DNA of 64,000 nucleotides from Costus lasius (lineage: Eukaryota; Streptophyta; Magnoliopsida; Zingiberales; Costaceae). Positions 46,791 to 59,125 of this stretch are shown in pieces (position 1 is the first letter of the stretch; each line of letters begins with the position of its first letter). The position numbers and the translations under genes were made by a program. The stretch lies in assembly GCA_027563935.2 (NCBI GenBank), contig CM050447.1, positions 83,127,461 through 83,191,460 on the forward strand. Direction: 5' to 3'. The notes beneath the pieces are model-generated. The model was not told the DNA's origin, searched no databases, and saw only the letters and a program-made list of their open reading frames with translations.

Positions 46791-48471
46791 TGTTGGGGTA
46801 TGCCCTTAAGGCTAATGTTTGAGGCCTTGGGATTATATCAGTATCATGTATAAACTCAATGTTTATAAAGGCAATGGTTGTTATTCAGGTTGTTACATTA
46901 TCTGCTGCAATATGTATACTTCTGAATAATGTCTCAATGCTGTTCAGCTTGGCTGACATGCAGTTTTGTCCTTAGTCGAGATATCTTGGTGAACATGAGA
47001 CAGCCTTGATATGATTGAGACTAATGTGTGTTCTAATCTTATAGGATGCTTCGAGCATGGAATAAGATGTAGACTCATGGGTACATTGGATGTATTGGAC
47101 ATACCCTACTTAGGATATTCAATTGCTTGTCACAATGTGAATAATCCTTGTATGCATACAAGTGGCATACTTCCTCTGACTTGAGATCACTTGTGTTTCT
47201 AAATGATGATTGGCATTGTTTTGAGGTAGTTCAATATCATTTGAAACATAATGGTTATAGACTATCTTGGATAATGAGCATGAGTCATGTTAGGGCGCTA
47301 GTGATAGATATAGGATTGCCGTCTCCTTGGAAGGAGTGTGATGTTCTATAGGGGCCCCCTGGATGAGATGATTGAGAAAGTGTATGGCCATACCCAGATG
47401 ACTATGTTTCATCTGATCTAATCATTCTCATCATATTGGAATTACAGGCTTGACACGCTTGTCCAATAAGAACATCCAGTGGCAAAGGAAACATGTATGC
47501 CTAGTGAAGTGGATTCACACTTGTGCTGTGGTTTGGGTGAAGTCTTGGAAGACTCTTTCCTTTATATCGGGAGACAGTGATGTGTTGCTAGATACCCCTC
47601 ACTGATCGTGATAACGTAAGTTATCGTTACCGACATTTAAAGGAAACCCTTAGGGTCGCACAATTTGATGATATGGCTTACTTGAGTCAGATCGTGTGGA
47701 CTGAATTGTTTTGATTCAGTTTAAAGGGATTTAATCTCTGATTGTAAGTGAGATCTGGTCTGATCATGTTTGATTGATTAGGGCTTGAGATCGGTAAGCT
47801 TCAATCGAGAGAATTGATGCTAGATCGGTGAGATCAAGAGCATCAAGAGATGAACGGTTAGATCTTCAACCATTTGGTTCAGTAAGATCTAGACCATGGC
47901 TTGGGCTGGTTTGATTTGGTCTTTGAACCAAATTGAAATGGATCGAATTGGCTTGAACCGGTTCACATGTATGAACACTTGATTCAAAGCTTGAAGGCGT
48001 TTTGGTCGGTTTTGAGATCATGGGCGCATGGCTTCATGGCTTTCTATTTTTGGAAAGTCATTAACGCCACTTCCTAAAAACGCCTAAACGCTTGCCTCTT
48101 CTCGACGCCCCCTCTCTCGTGTGTGATTTTTTTTCACGCCTTGGAGAGCATTCGGATAAGCCAAGGAAAAAGGAGATCTCATCCCTTCAAGCGATTAGGA
48201 CACTTAGAGATCCTTGCTAGCACAAGGAGCGACAAGAAGAAAGCTTCTCTCATCTTGTGTGCGGTGCCTTTGGAGAAGAAGCACTCGCATCTTTGCTTCC
48301 AAGTCGCCATCCTTGCAATGGCAATGGTATGAATCCCTTTCGCTCTTTACAAGCCTTAAGAGTTGATTATATGACATGCATATCGATTTTCTATGAAACC
48401 CTAGCTTCCGCATGTATGATCCTTGTTATGCGCCTATTAGGGTTTCTTCCCCCTGTTTTGGGGACCTTTCA
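46791..48471 (+). repeat. 3' LTR of E3
   Basis: 1681 bp, about eight substitutions and one T from the 5' LTR at 30362-32041. It ends ACCTTTCA before the CTTGG duplication. Confidence 0.95.
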
Positions 48472-48476
48472 CTTGG

Positions 48477-48954
48477 CTCGACGGAGAACGAAGTCGGAGA
48501 GGGTTATGGTGGTGGAGCAACGACCCTTGGCATGACAATCTTGAACGAGAACACTGGAAGTTGGAGCGAGCGGGACGAGAGCGGGTGGGTTTAGGGTTTC
48601 TACTTCAGTTCGGTGAGAATGGGACGGGAGTAGGAAATTGCAAAGTGCGGGACGAGACGAGAGTGAGGTGATGAAAAGAAAAGAGGAGAGAGATAAATCG
48701 TGGTTGGGTTGGGTTACGAGAGGATTATGGAGACGGAGCGCAATGGGACGAGATGGAGCGGGATGGGAGACGGAGTGAAACATGAGACGGAGCGGAACAG
48801 TGGACGGCGCGAAACGGAAGTTGACGGCAATGCCATCATTTCTTGTTCTGACGGAGCATGGAGTGCTTTGGGATGTGCACGTAGTAGATCAGCTTTACGA
48901 TTCGTTGACCAGTAGATATTTTGTCGTGCATAAGCTGCCTAGGCACGGGCATGC

Positions 48955-48955
<1 letters not shown>
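48477..48955. other. Host spacer rich in GGGACGAGA / GACGGAGCG strings
   Basis: The continuation of 29915-30361 after removing E3. It contains scattered GGGACGAG and GACGGAGCG copies without a fixed period. Overlapping short open frames in several phases reflect purine-rich composition, not a gene. Subterminal repeat of an old DNA transposon is possible but no terminal inverted repeat was found. Confidence 0.45.
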
Positions 48956-48985
<30 letters not shown>

Positions 48986-48995
48986 TACACACACT
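48956..48995. repeat. Microsatellite: C run followed by (CA)n
   Basis: About 17 C residues followed by about 12 CA units with one TA interruption. It marks a change from the purine-rich spacer to AT-rich DNA. Confidence 0.95.
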
Positions 48996-49069
48996 AGAGA
49001 ATGGGGAGACGTAGCTACCACAGCCATACTCCAGTCTAACATGCCATTCATTAGCTCACGAACACAAGC

Positions 49070-49140
49070 TTCACCCAATGGTTAGCCACGTCTCCAAAAT
49101 GTGTAGCTAGAAGGTGCGTTGTGGGTTGGAGCCCTACAGA
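49070..49140 (+). repeat. Possible degraded tRNA-derived SINE head
   Basis: CCAATGGTTAGCC resembles an A box and GGGTTGGAGCCC, about 45 bp later, resembles a B box. No tail or target duplication was found. The sequence after it to about 49570 is AT-rich with nothing recognisable. Confidence 0.3.
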
Positions 49141-49576
49141 TTGCATACCCATAAAATTTAATTTAATTTTGTTCTTATAAATTTGATATTTATAAAATCC
49201 TTTAAAAATCAAGGAAAAATTTTAAAATTTCCAAAAAAAAGTCCAGAGATATTCTAAAAATATTTTGACGCATTAGGATTATAACAAAACCCAGTTGCAA
49301 TTGTGATTAAAATAATACTTAAAATAAAATAAAATTCTTGATAAAGGAATAAATGAAATGAATGTTTAATTTCAAGCAAAGTTGAATGAATTATGAGCTA
49401 ACTTATTATGAATGCAAAAAATGAATGAATCAGTACCACTTTGTGATCAAATGCATCACTAGAGAACCATGTCATTATCAATCCAACTCATCCCAGCTAC
49501 CAAACTATCCTCCTTAATATTATTAGCCATCATATGTAGGTGTGTCCTCTTCTCTATCCACATAACCACCTTTATA

Positions 49577-50750
49577 TTATTAGTAACCACTAACTAGAAT
49601 TAGTCCCAATCTCTGCCTTAGGAGGATTAGCCTTTTTAATTGTTTAAATAAAAAATATTTCATTTCAATGTCATATTTATTTCTTTCAATGTAAAAGATA
49701 TTTGATTAACGGAATAAAAGAATATAATCTATTATATTGCATTATGATAGAATTACGATTTCGAATTATAGAAAAAATTATAAGAATTGAGAGTTGATTG
49801 ATGGAAAACATACATTTTATTTGTGGGTTGGAACAGGAGTCGAGGCAGAGAAGCAGCGGGAGCCTAGAGAAGCAACTTCACCCCTACTTCTCAGCTACAA
49901 TGCTAACTTGTGGGTTTGAACAGAGAAGCTGAAGGGCCAAACATCTCAGCTTCTTGATTTCTACTGGTCGCAAAGCCATAAGCAAACCCAAAAGCTGAGC
50001 CAAACGGGGCCTATGTTTCTCAACCACCTCTAGATTACTAGGAACCACTACCTAGTATTAGTCCCAATCTCTGCCTTAGGAGGATTAGCCTTTTTAGTTA
50101 TTTAAATAAAAAATATTTCATCTCAATGTCATATTTATTTCTTTCAATGTAAAAGATATTTGATTAATGGAATAAAAGAATATAACCTATTATATTTTAT
50201 TTATTTATATAAAATAATAATAATAATAATAATAGTAATATTTTTTAATCATAGATAAAATAATGATTATTATATGTTTATTTATAATAAAAAAATTATA
50301 TAATAATTTACTTATAATAATCAGATTTATGTTTTTATAATACAACAAAATTATTTCTTATATTATATTAAATTAAGATTATAATGACAATATGTATTAT
50401 GATAAATGTAAATTATAGAGGAAAAAATGTGTGAACCATATGTTATAAATCAAAGTGAACACTAACAAATCTTAAAATAGATAAGATATAGTGAAAAACC
50501 TAATCTATTTTAAGACAATGAAAAATATAATATTTATAAACATGGATATATTTATCGACCTAATGAAATGTCGTTATATATATAATAGTAAAGTATATGA
50601 TAATACCAACATAAATTATTTGTTCTAGTAAAGTTCACTTTCGACATATTGTAGACTTAATCCAATTTATACTAGGCTGACCAAACGATCCATCGGTATC
50701 AAAATATAAAATAATGCTGCATATTGATAGAATTATGATTTGGAATTATA
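49577..50750. repeat. Direct repeat pair, second copy split by an AT-rich insertion
   Basis: The segment 49577-49770 recurs as 50033-50196 plus about 50711-50750. Shared blocks include TTAGTCCCAATCTCTGCC and TTTCAATGTAAAAGATATTTG, then GATAGAATTA-GATTT-GAATTATA in the distal part. The intervening 50197-50710 is about 510 bp of very AT-rich sequence, apparently inserted in the second copy. No coding signal. Confidence 0.65.
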
Positions 50751-50754
50751 TGTT

Positions 50755-51400
50755 TGTTTTTTAATCGACTGAACCGAACCAATGGGCGGTTAACTGAATG
50801 GATCGGTTCGGTTCACAGTGGGTTTTTAGCTTATAAATTTATGGTTCGGTTCAGTTATGGTTCGGGAAAATTTTTTTTACCGATTAACCGAATCGATTGA
50901 AGATATATATATATATAAATAACCTAAGTTTATAAATTGATTGTTCATCTAGTGCAATGGTTAAATGTTGCATTGTGAGATAACAAGTCATGTGTTTAAA
51001 ACCTATTCACTATATTTTGAAAATTAATTATTATATATATAATTATCAAATAATAATATTTAATATTATATACAAAGTGTATTTTATATATTTAATATTA
51101 TTAGAAAAAGAATTTTTTTAATCGGTTAACCAAAAACTGGTGGTTAACCGAACCAAAAAATCGATTAACTAGTTTTTTTTGGTGCGGGAACGGTTTGTAA
51201 TTTAGTCGAACCGTTTTAGTTCGGTTCGAGTAGAAGAACCGAACCGAACTGAACCGAGAAAATTGGTTTGCTTTGGTTTTGAACCCAATCGGGTCGGTTT
51301 GGTTCGGTTCAAAGATAGTAAAATAAAATTTGGTTCGGTTTCGGGTTGATTAAATCAAAAACCGAGTAAACCGAACTGAACCAAGATTTTAACTAGGGGT
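50755..51400. repeat. AACCGAA / TTCGGTT-rich imperfect foldback repeat
   Basis: GGTTCGGTT strings dominate the left part, ACCGAACCGAACTGAACC the centre and GGTTCGGTTTCGGG the right, so large imperfect hairpins are possible. A weak A-box-like GTGCAATGGTTAAA lies at about 50952-50965. It may be a MITE-like foldback family; ends and target duplication were not resolved. Confidence 0.45.
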
Positions 51401-51659
51401 TGGTTTGTTGATTTTTAGACATGGTCCACATTGAACTGAATCGAATCTATTTGTGATATTTTACATTTTAATTACACTGTGTATACTAGAGGAGAAAAGG
51501 GAGAGAAAGGATAGAAAAATAGGTTTCCGTGGTTTACCCAAATGGACAGAAAAGATACAACAGAAAATGGAAGGAAAATCGGGTCCAATTTTTCACGTTT
51601 CGTGATCCACCCGATTCGGGAGGATCACGCGTGCACACGCAAAAAAAGGAAGTCTTCGC

Positions 51660-52020
51660 CCTCGTCCGCCTCCTCCTTTGTCGTGTCCGCCTTCACGAGT
51701 TTGTCCATCCGCCTTCGCAGCCTCCGCCGTCCACCTTCGCAGCCTCCACCTTCGTCGCCTCTGCCTTCGCGAGCTCGTCTATCTCACGAGCCCACCCATG
51801 CTTCGCCTCCGCCGTCTGCCTTCGCAGCCTCCACCTTCGTCCGCCTTCACGCATTCGTCCGTCCGCCTTTGCAGCCTCCGCCTTCATCTGCCTCCGTTGT
51901 CTGCCTTCGCGAGCTCGTCCATCAAACGAGCCCACCCAGGCGTTGCCTCCGCCTCCTTCGTCCGCCTCTATTGTCCGCCTTCGCAGCCTCTGCCTTCACG
52001 ACCTCGTCCATCTCACGAGC
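51660..52020. repeat. GC-rich minisatellite, left part
   Basis: Imperfect repeats of CCTCCGCCTTCGTCCG and GCCTTCGCAGCCTCC with higher-order marker ACGAGCCCACCCA at about 51786 and 51926. All frames over it stay open with Pro/Ser/Arg-rich products, which is the result of composition; no frame is conserved between repeats, so I do not call a gene. 51401-51659 upstream shows nothing recognisable. Confidence 0.75.
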
Positions 52021-52294
52021 TGATGACTCTAAATTTCATAATATTTTTCATACTTATTTAGTAGTCTTTTGAACCATAATCTCACTCTCTTGCCTTATTT
52101 CTATACCTTTTTTACCAAAAACTTCAGAATCTACACAATCTTTGGATGTGACCAATTTTAGATAAAAATGCATCATTATCACTAGTTTTCGAGCAATATG
52201 AATGCATGAACGAGTTCTAAACATCAAGAGGAGTTTACACAACAAATTTCAAGTCAAAATGGACCTTCTAGCAAAAATTAACCAGAAGACTTGT

Positions 52295-52480
52295 GTGAAA
52301 TACGACACTACTGTATGGAACTACACGATGCCGTATTATTTAGCATTTTCGACCAGAAAGGTTTGACAAGAATATGGCACTGCCATATGAAGGTACACGG
52401 TACCGTATTTGCTGCCCAGAACTTACAGAAGGAAAATACGGCACTGCCGTAATCTGGATACGGTACCATATTTTTAAACC
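52295..52480. repeat. TACGG palindrome array in solo LTR
   Basis: Contains TACGGCACTGCCGTA, a perfect 15-bp palindrome around its centre (52437-52451), several ACGGTACCGTA or ATACGGTACCATA strings, and degraded copies. Same class as at 838-1145 and 63563-63900. Confidence 0.75.
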
Positions 52481-53492
52481 CATAATTCCAAGTTTTCTGC
52501 CGCAAAATTGAAAACACGATTTCTCAAAACTTAGGGCACCAATTGAAGATCTGAAAAAAGGGGAAGATTCAGAATAAGATGGCGGAGAGTTGCAAAGCAA
52601 AAGGAACAATTTTCATCCACGACTTAGAGAGAATTTGAGGAAATCGCCGCCACGCTAGGGTTCGTCACTGTTCACTGCACTGACCATCTCCGGCCACGAT
52701 TTTTGAAAGGAAGCTTCACCTGAGGAAGAAGAATGTGCCACAGAAGTTTCAGAGTGAGAGGAGACCGATCGAAGGAGAAACAAAGAAAAAACACTCTCGT
52801 GACACTATTCATCGCGACTGTGAAAGCAATTTCAGGTTGCAATTCTGATGCAACCCTATTTTTGTAATTCTTACTCCTTCTTTACTGTCTCTAATCATTC
52901 AAAAACCATGTTTTGCTGTGAATCTTCCGTCATGCTAGCTTAATTTCCTCTTGGGACATGGGGGTGTTATTCTCTTGATATATCAATGACTAGATAACTT
53001 TTCTTTCATCAATATATTTTTCTATGGTTATTTTACTTAAGTGATTTATGCCTTAAATCATTTTTAGCTTCATGCATTAACATGTTTTGGAGTTTTATGC
53101 TATGGACTGAGAAGATGATATCATAGAACTTGGAACCCTAAAATCTATAATAAGAACCCATCGCAAGAGATTGGTTGTGCTCTTATCTTTAGGTTTTAGA
53201 AGTTTATTTCTTGATAATGTTATGACCTAAAAATTATTGTTGTTTCATACATGAAAACATGCTAGAGATAGATGTTAGATTGTTAGAAAGCCTTTAGTAA
53301 AACCTGTGAAACTAAGGTGCGAGAGTGCTTAATTTCATTTGAGATCTTGGTATTGAGATGGAATGCACGAGAGTGATTCTTAATCTCTTTAATGAAAGTT
53401 CACTTATATTTAGTATTGAATGGATCTTGCACGAGAGTGAGGATCGTTCTTTGTAAATTAACTATACGAGAGTGAGTTAGTTTGTTTATCAA

Positions 53493-53532
53493 CGCCTTCA
53501 CAGCCTCCGTCCATCAACGCCGCCTCCGCCTT
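53493..53532 (+). repeat. 40-bp minisatellite piece within the solo LTR
   Basis: These 40 bases match 54062-54101 exactly (starting CGCCTTCACAGCC) yet lie inside the LTR, far from the array. Confidence 0.85.
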
Positions 53533-53775
53533 GACCATAACAAAAATAGATTGATGAATCTTTAATCATATCTAGTCATAAATATTAAGATGAATGAACC
53601 CCTAGTCCCAATTCTCTCATTCTAATTTTCTCCAATCACCGTTCGATCGCTATTTTCACGATTCTCAATTCGCTTAGCTAGTGAAAACTCAATTAGTCAG
53701 TACTCAACAACGAGGTCTCTGTGGTTCGATATCTTAAATATTACCTCGAGTCTCCGAGCACTTGCGGAGTACAAT

Positions 53776-54103
53776 ACGAGCCCACCCAGGCTACGCCTCC
53801 GCCGCCTTCGTCTGCCTCCGTTGTCCGCCTTCATAGCCTCTGCCTTTGTTGCCTCTACCTTCACGAGCTCGTCCATCTCTCGAGCCCACCTAGGCTTCGC
53901 CCCTGCCTCCTTCATCTGCCTTCGCAGCCTCAGCCTTCATCCGTCTTCATCTTCTTTGGAGTGTCATTCACCCCGTCGCCTCACGAGCTCGTCCATCTCA
54001 CGAGCCCACCCAGACTTCGCCTCCGCCTTCGTCCGTCCACCTTCGCAGCCTCCACCGCCTCCGCCTTCACAGCCTCCGTCCATCAACGCCGCCTCCGCCT
54101 TTA
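53776..54103. repeat. GC-rich minisatellite, right part
   Basis: Continuation of 51660-52020 after the solo LTR, with the GAGCCCACC marker at about 53778, 53881 and 53999. Ends abruptly at TTTATAGC. Confidence 0.75.
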
Positions 54104-54240
54104 TAGCTTTCTGTAAGCGCACGAATTAATCGAAGTAATAAAAAGATTATCGTTCCCAACGAGGATCAGATGGTCAAGTACCAATTACACGGTCGATCTA
54201 TATCTAGACGAATCAAACTTGTAGTTTTTGTTTTTTAAAT
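54104..54240. other. Short segment before the gypsy gag remnant
   Basis: AT-rich, with GTAAGCGCACGAATTAATCG and CGTTCCCAACGAGG, strings that resemble parts of Athila/Tat LTRs. It does not encode the missing gag N-terminus. A rearranged LTR fragment is possible. Confidence 0.35.
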
Positions 54241-55140
54241 GCCTTCTTGTAGAAGTATTTTCCTCCCAGTAAGATGGTTCAGTTGAGGAACCGAATCTCC
54301 GGCTTTTCTCAAAGAGATGGTGAATCATTTAGTGAAGCGTGGGAGCGCTTCAATGAGTTACAATGGAAGTGCCCTCATCATGGATTAGAAGATTGGGTGT
54401 TAATTCAAACTTTTTATAATGGTTTGCTTTACAATACAAGCTTAACTATTGATGCTGCTACAGGGGGGGCACTGATAAACAAGACTGTTGATGCTGCCTA
54501 TGCCTTGATTGAGGAAATGACACTAAATCACAACCAGTGGGCTTCTGAGAGAGGAGTGCTTTATCGGTGATGGTTGGCGTTCTCTTGCAGAAAAGGTAGA
54601 TTCATTATGCAACCGTTTTGATTCTTTTCAAATGCAAACTGCTGCTATATCTTCTGTCATTTGTGAAGTTTGTGGGAACCATGGGCACTGTGCTGAGGAG
54701 TGCAAGGTTATAGTTGATCAGGAGAGTGAGCAAGTTAATGTAGTGGGGGGTTACAATCAAGGTAGATCTAATGACCCTTACTCCAATACCTGTAATCCTG
54801 GTTAGCGGAACCATCCTTACTTGTCTTAGAAGAGTAACAATCAAACTAGTGGGCAAAATGAGAATAGGGGGTATAATCAGAGACAGTCAAACCAGAGTCA
54901 ACCCCAAAAATCTAGTTTAGAAGAGATGTTTGAGAAATTCATGGGTAAGCAGATGAGCAAAAATGATGAGATTTCAGAAACCCTTAAGCAGATAAATTAT
55001 CGGTTGGATTGTGTTGTTGCTCATAATAAGATGTTAGAAACTCAGATAGCACAACAGGCTAGTGCACCTTATAGACGCCAGAGAAGTTACCTGCAAAACC
55101 TGAACCCAACCCTAGGGAACATTGTAATGCCATCATAACC
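54241..55140 (+). pseudogene. Athila-like gypsy gag remnant
   Basis: Begins in mid-gag (about NAFL-stop-KYFPPSK) and reads the Athila-type block with DGESFSEAWERF and IQTFYNGL (54274-54570). A frameshift near 54560 leads to a zinc knuckle CEVCGNHGHCAEEC (54662-54703, CX2CX4HX4C) and a coiled segment (54926-55060). Stops interrupt at the first K-Y-F block, after CNPG and after PYLS. A second frameshift lies near 55075-55150. The N-terminal part and the 5' LTR are missing or rearranged. Confidence 0.85.
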
Positions 55141-56888
55141 AGGAGTGGAAAATAGTTGGAAGATCCAAGGGGACCATTTGATGATGAAGAAGTTGAGCCT
55201 AATGTCATACCTAGTGATGAATCAGTTTTGGAACCACAACTCACACAAGTGCAGTCCCTTCCTAATTCTTCTCCTTCTAAGGAGGATGAGTCTTCACAGA
55301 AAGGTGACTTACCTTGTGAAGTTGAGGTACCTAGACCTAGTTCACCACCACCATATAGGACACTTATCCCTTTACCCCACAGGATTGTGCAAGCTAAGTT
55401 AGATAGGCAGTTTAGGAAATTTTTGGAAGTGTTGAAAAAGTTATACATTAATATTCCTTTTACTGATGCACTATCTCAAATGCCTACATATGCAAAGTTT
55501 TTAAAAGAGATTTTATCCAATAAAAGAAAAATATAGGACTATGGTACTATGGCACTAACTGAAGAATGCAGTGCTCTTATTCAAAATAAGTTGCCACCAA
55601 AATTAAAGGATCCATGTAGTTTCTCTATTCCTTGTTCCATTGGTAATGTTGCTTTCGATCGAGCCTTATGTGATCTAGGAGCTAATGTGAGTCTTATGCC
55701 TTTATCTGTGTGCAGGAAATTGGATATGGGAGCTCCTAAACCAACTTCAATTTCTTTGCAGCTCGCCGATCGATCAGTAAAATATCTAGTAGGAATTCTA
55801 GAGGATGTTCCTATCCAAGTTGGTAAGTATTTCATACCTGCTGATTTTGTGGTGCTTGAAATGGAAGAGGAAGCCAAAATTCCTATTATTCTGGGTAGAC
55901 CGTTCTTAGCCACTACTGGAGCCCTTATTGATGTAAGGAACGGTAAACTTACTTTAAGAATTGGCAATGATAAGATTGAGTTTGATTTAAATAATTCATT
56001 GAAAAAACCTGCATATGATAGTTCTTATTGCACTATTCATGCTATTGATGACACAGTTTATGATCTTAGTTATTTATTTGATGATTCTTCTGTTGATGTT
56101 TCTATTTCTGATTCTTGTTCTGACTCTTTAAAAAATTCTTGTGAAAAAATTGATAAATCTGATTTTTATTCTGATTTTGATGATGATTTTGATGATGAAA
56201 AACATGATATTTTAGATTGTGCTACTTTTGATGATGAAAAAGAAAAAATTCCTAAAGTTGAGTTGAAAGTTTTACCTGATAACCTTAGATATGAATTTCT
56301 TGGTCCTAACTCTACTTACCCTGTGATTGTGGATGCTCAATTAGATGCCAGGGAAACTAATCTGCTCTTGAAGGAGTTGAGAATTCATAGAAAGGTAATT
56401 GGGTATACCATAGATGACTTGAAAGGAATTAATCCTTCTTTTTGTATGCACAGGATTCACATAGAGGATGAGCACAAGCCACATGTAGATTTTCAGAGGA
56501 GACTCAACCCGTCTATGAAGGAAGTGGTGAAGAAGGAAGTACTGAAATTGCTTGATGTAGGTATTATCTACCCTATCTCAGATAGTAAGTGGGTAAGTCC
56601 TGTACACTGTGTTCCTAAAAAGGGAGGTGTCATTGTGATGAAAAATAAGGATAATGAGTTGATACCTGTTAGAACAGTCACTAGTTGGCGTATGTGTATT
56701 GATTATAGAAAATTAAATACTGTCACTAGGAAAGATCATTTTCCCTTGCCTTTTATTGATCAAATGGTTGAGAGACTTGCCAAACACTCTTACTTTTATT
56801 TTCTTGATGGATATTCCGAATTTTTTTAGATTCTCATTCATCCTGATGATCAGGATAAGACCACCTTTACATGTGCATATGGTACTTT
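55141..56888 (+). pseudogene. Athila-like gypsy protease and N-terminal RT
   Basis: After a linker (55156-55536, one TAG at 55534-55536) the retropepsin follows with the DLGA active site (Asp at 55672-55674) and ILGRPFLATTGALIDV flap region. An acidic Asp/Glu-rich spacer (56040-56260) leads to RT with the CIDYRKLN block near 56697. A TAG at 56827-56829 replaces a Gln codon of the RT. RT is then cut by the solo LTR at 56889, just before the AYRRMPFGL block. Confidence 0.88.
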
Positions 56889-59125
56889 TGTTAGGGAATG
56901 CCGGGTGTAATTTAAAATTTTGCAGTCCCAGGACGCAGCGGAAGAAGCATTACACCCGAAACACATTCCTTTCCCAAGGATCCATGCGAGTGAGTATACA
57001 CAAGGATGTGATAGAGATGTACCTCTTTTGCTTGTCTAGATGTCGAAGCCATGTTGATGGCGCCCATGTGTTCGCCTTCTACAAGTATCCACGCGTCGAC
57101 TCCTTGATCGTTGCTCCCTTCCACACTTGGTGCTAGCCTCGGGAAGAGAATCAAGCCTTCACTCCACTTGCGCCACCTTCAAGAGAAGTTACGCCAAGGA
57201 GGGAATAGGGAAGATGCCGCCAAGAACTTCCCTCTTCTTCTTTTGCTTGCGCCACCTTCAAGCAAGATACGCCAATGGCTATGAGAGGGAGAGGGCTTGC
57301 GACAATAGAAGGAGAAGCCACCAAGCCCAATTTCTCTTTGCGCCAAGAAGAGGAGAAGAAGAAAGGATGTCTTTCGGCCACTTGGAAGAAGGGTTGCGCC
57401 AAGCCTTTGTTGTTGTCACCCTTTGCCCTTGATCACGCCTCTCTATGTATGTTCACGCCTCCTAGAAGTTGAACATTGGAAGGGGCGGTAAGGGGTCCTA
57501 TAAATAGGACAAGAGGCGGCAAGGATAATGGCTAGGATCATCCCAAGTGGGCGGCTAGGATAAAGGAGTCTTGAGGTAAGGAAAGTCTCCAAGACTTTAC
57601 CATAAACCTCATTCAACCTATCCTAATTTGCCCAATGGCCATATCAGCCTAAGACATGCCTTAGAGGCATTCTTTCCATCCAAGGAGAAGGGCTAGGCGC
57701 AACATGAAGAATTCGGCTAGGGCAAGGGTTTGGGTGCATGTAGGGTTCATAAGGAAAGTCTCCAAGACTTTACCATAAACATCTCCCTACTTCTCATATG
57801 CGCCCAAGCTCTTTCCAAAAGAGTCCTCAAGCCATATCAGCCCCAAGACTTGCCTTAGAGGCAAGTATTCCATCCAAGGAAGAAGGGCTAGGCGCCCTTT
57901 ACTTCCATAATGAAGCAAAGGCGCCTCCCTCACCCCATTATGCCCCTAGGCGCCAATGGGGTGAGATTTCTCCCCATTATACCCTTTTAAGCCAATTCCT
58001 CTTCATGACAACTAATTATTGGGCCTCATTGGATAATGAGCTAGCCCAAACTTCATGGCATGGGTTGATTAAGCCATTGGATCTAATCCAATGCAACCCT
58101 AATCCAAATGTGACCAATCTAGGTCAATATCGGGTCAACCTGCCAAAAATAAAGTTTGGCTCCAATAACTTTCTTCCAACTTATCAGGCCCATTGGCGCT
58201 GATAAAATCTTCCAAATTGATCCAAGTTATCCAATAACTTGATCATATGGCTTTTGATTAAAGCAACGTCAAGAGTCTATTGCGTGTGACCCCGTAGGAT
58301 CCATATGACGATGGCAATGATGTAAACATCATAAGTAGTGAGGGGTATCTAGCAACACATCACTACTACCCATGTCATAGGACTTAAGTCATTATGGCAA
58401 CAACTCCTAACAAGCAACGAGGATTCCTATTTCATTACAGATCCCTTTGCCTAAGCTGATATCCTGCCATTGGATTAGTCTCAAGTTTATTATCCAATGC
58501 ATTGGTCATGACTCAACAAGTGTGGCCACACTCTCCTGTCATGCACCAATATGGTGGGGCGCCCCGAGGTGGATATCATGCTTCCTCAGAAGGAAGGGGC
58601 AAATCCTACTATTGGTCATTCATGTCTCTACGTGAGTTATGACATGCCCAATGACAGTCTTTTTGGTCTCCCAATTACGGTGAGACGTAAGACTGTATTA
58701 AAGCATACCCATCATCAAGTCTAGACATGAATACCTCAAGTCTAAGGATCAATGCAAAACCTCTTGCATGTGAGATTGACTTGTTGACTAGACAAGTCAA
58801 TCCTCACGGTGGATCACTCCAGTGCATCCAATGCACCTGTATGTCTACGTTACTGTGCCCTGCACCTAACCAGCCCATACACTAGTCTCACATGTACCAA
58901 AGCTGTCCCATATCTGCTAAGGTACCTTGTCTGGGGATAGCTTATGAAAATGGATCCAATCCAAACTCCTGGGACATTATTTATGCAACTCAATACATCA
59001 ACGCAGGTAGAGAAGTCTGCATAATAATGACCATGCCTATATAAAGAGTAATAGTTCTATCAAAGTACATTCAACCAATGTCTGACCATGTCCATACATT
59101 GGTCTTTAGGGCATATACACCAACA
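56889..59125 (-). mobile_element. Solo LTR of copia family B, first copy
   Basis: 2237 bp, flanked by ACTTT (56884-56888 and 59126-59130). On the minus strand it starts TGTTGGTGTATATGCCC, clearly related to the family A start TGTTGGGGTATGCCC, and ends GCATTCCCTAACA. Near the left end it has the GCAGCGGAAG string also present in family A LTRs. It contains the hairpin block TAGTGA-N18-TCACTA with the family A loop sequence. There is no primer site or polypurine tract. The small open frames in it are not shared with the second copy in a way that suggests coding. Confidence 0.88.

Larger units (their letters stand above)
30362..48471 (+). mobile_element. Copia family A element E3, plus strand, split by E4
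   Basis: E3 is flanked by the target duplication CTTGG (30357-30361 and 48472-48476). 5' LTR 30362-32041, primer site 32044-32055, leader 32056-32388 plus 41414-42876, gag-pol 42877-46770, polypurine tract 46778-46790, 3' LTR 46791-48471. E4 inserted in the leader at 32388. Without E4 and its duplicated GCTAT, E3 is 9085 bp. The LTRs differ at about eight bases and one T-run length. Confidence 0.96.
52021..53775 (+). mobile_element. Gypsy solo LTR (family C) inside the minisatellite
   Basis: It starts TGATGACTCTAA and ends near GGAGTACAAT, flanked by ACGAGC (52015-52020 and 53776-53781). The minisatellite continues on both sides, with no internal element sequence, so it is a solo LTR. It is related in opposite orientation to 1-1397. 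The 3' end lacks the usual terminal CA at the exact junction, so the boundary may be a base or two off or mutated. It contains the TACGG palindrome array and a 40-bp piece identical to the minisatellite end. Confidence 0.75.

Noticed and set aside
51529..52072. Long Pro/Ser-rich open frames of 127-176 codons in three phases.
   Set aside because: Open in all phases because the GC-rich minisatellite lacks T-initial stop codons; no frame is conserved between repeats and a solo LTR splits the array.
57127..57472. Open frames of 65-101 codons in family B solo LTR.
   Set aside because: Composition-driven and not conserved in the second family B copy.
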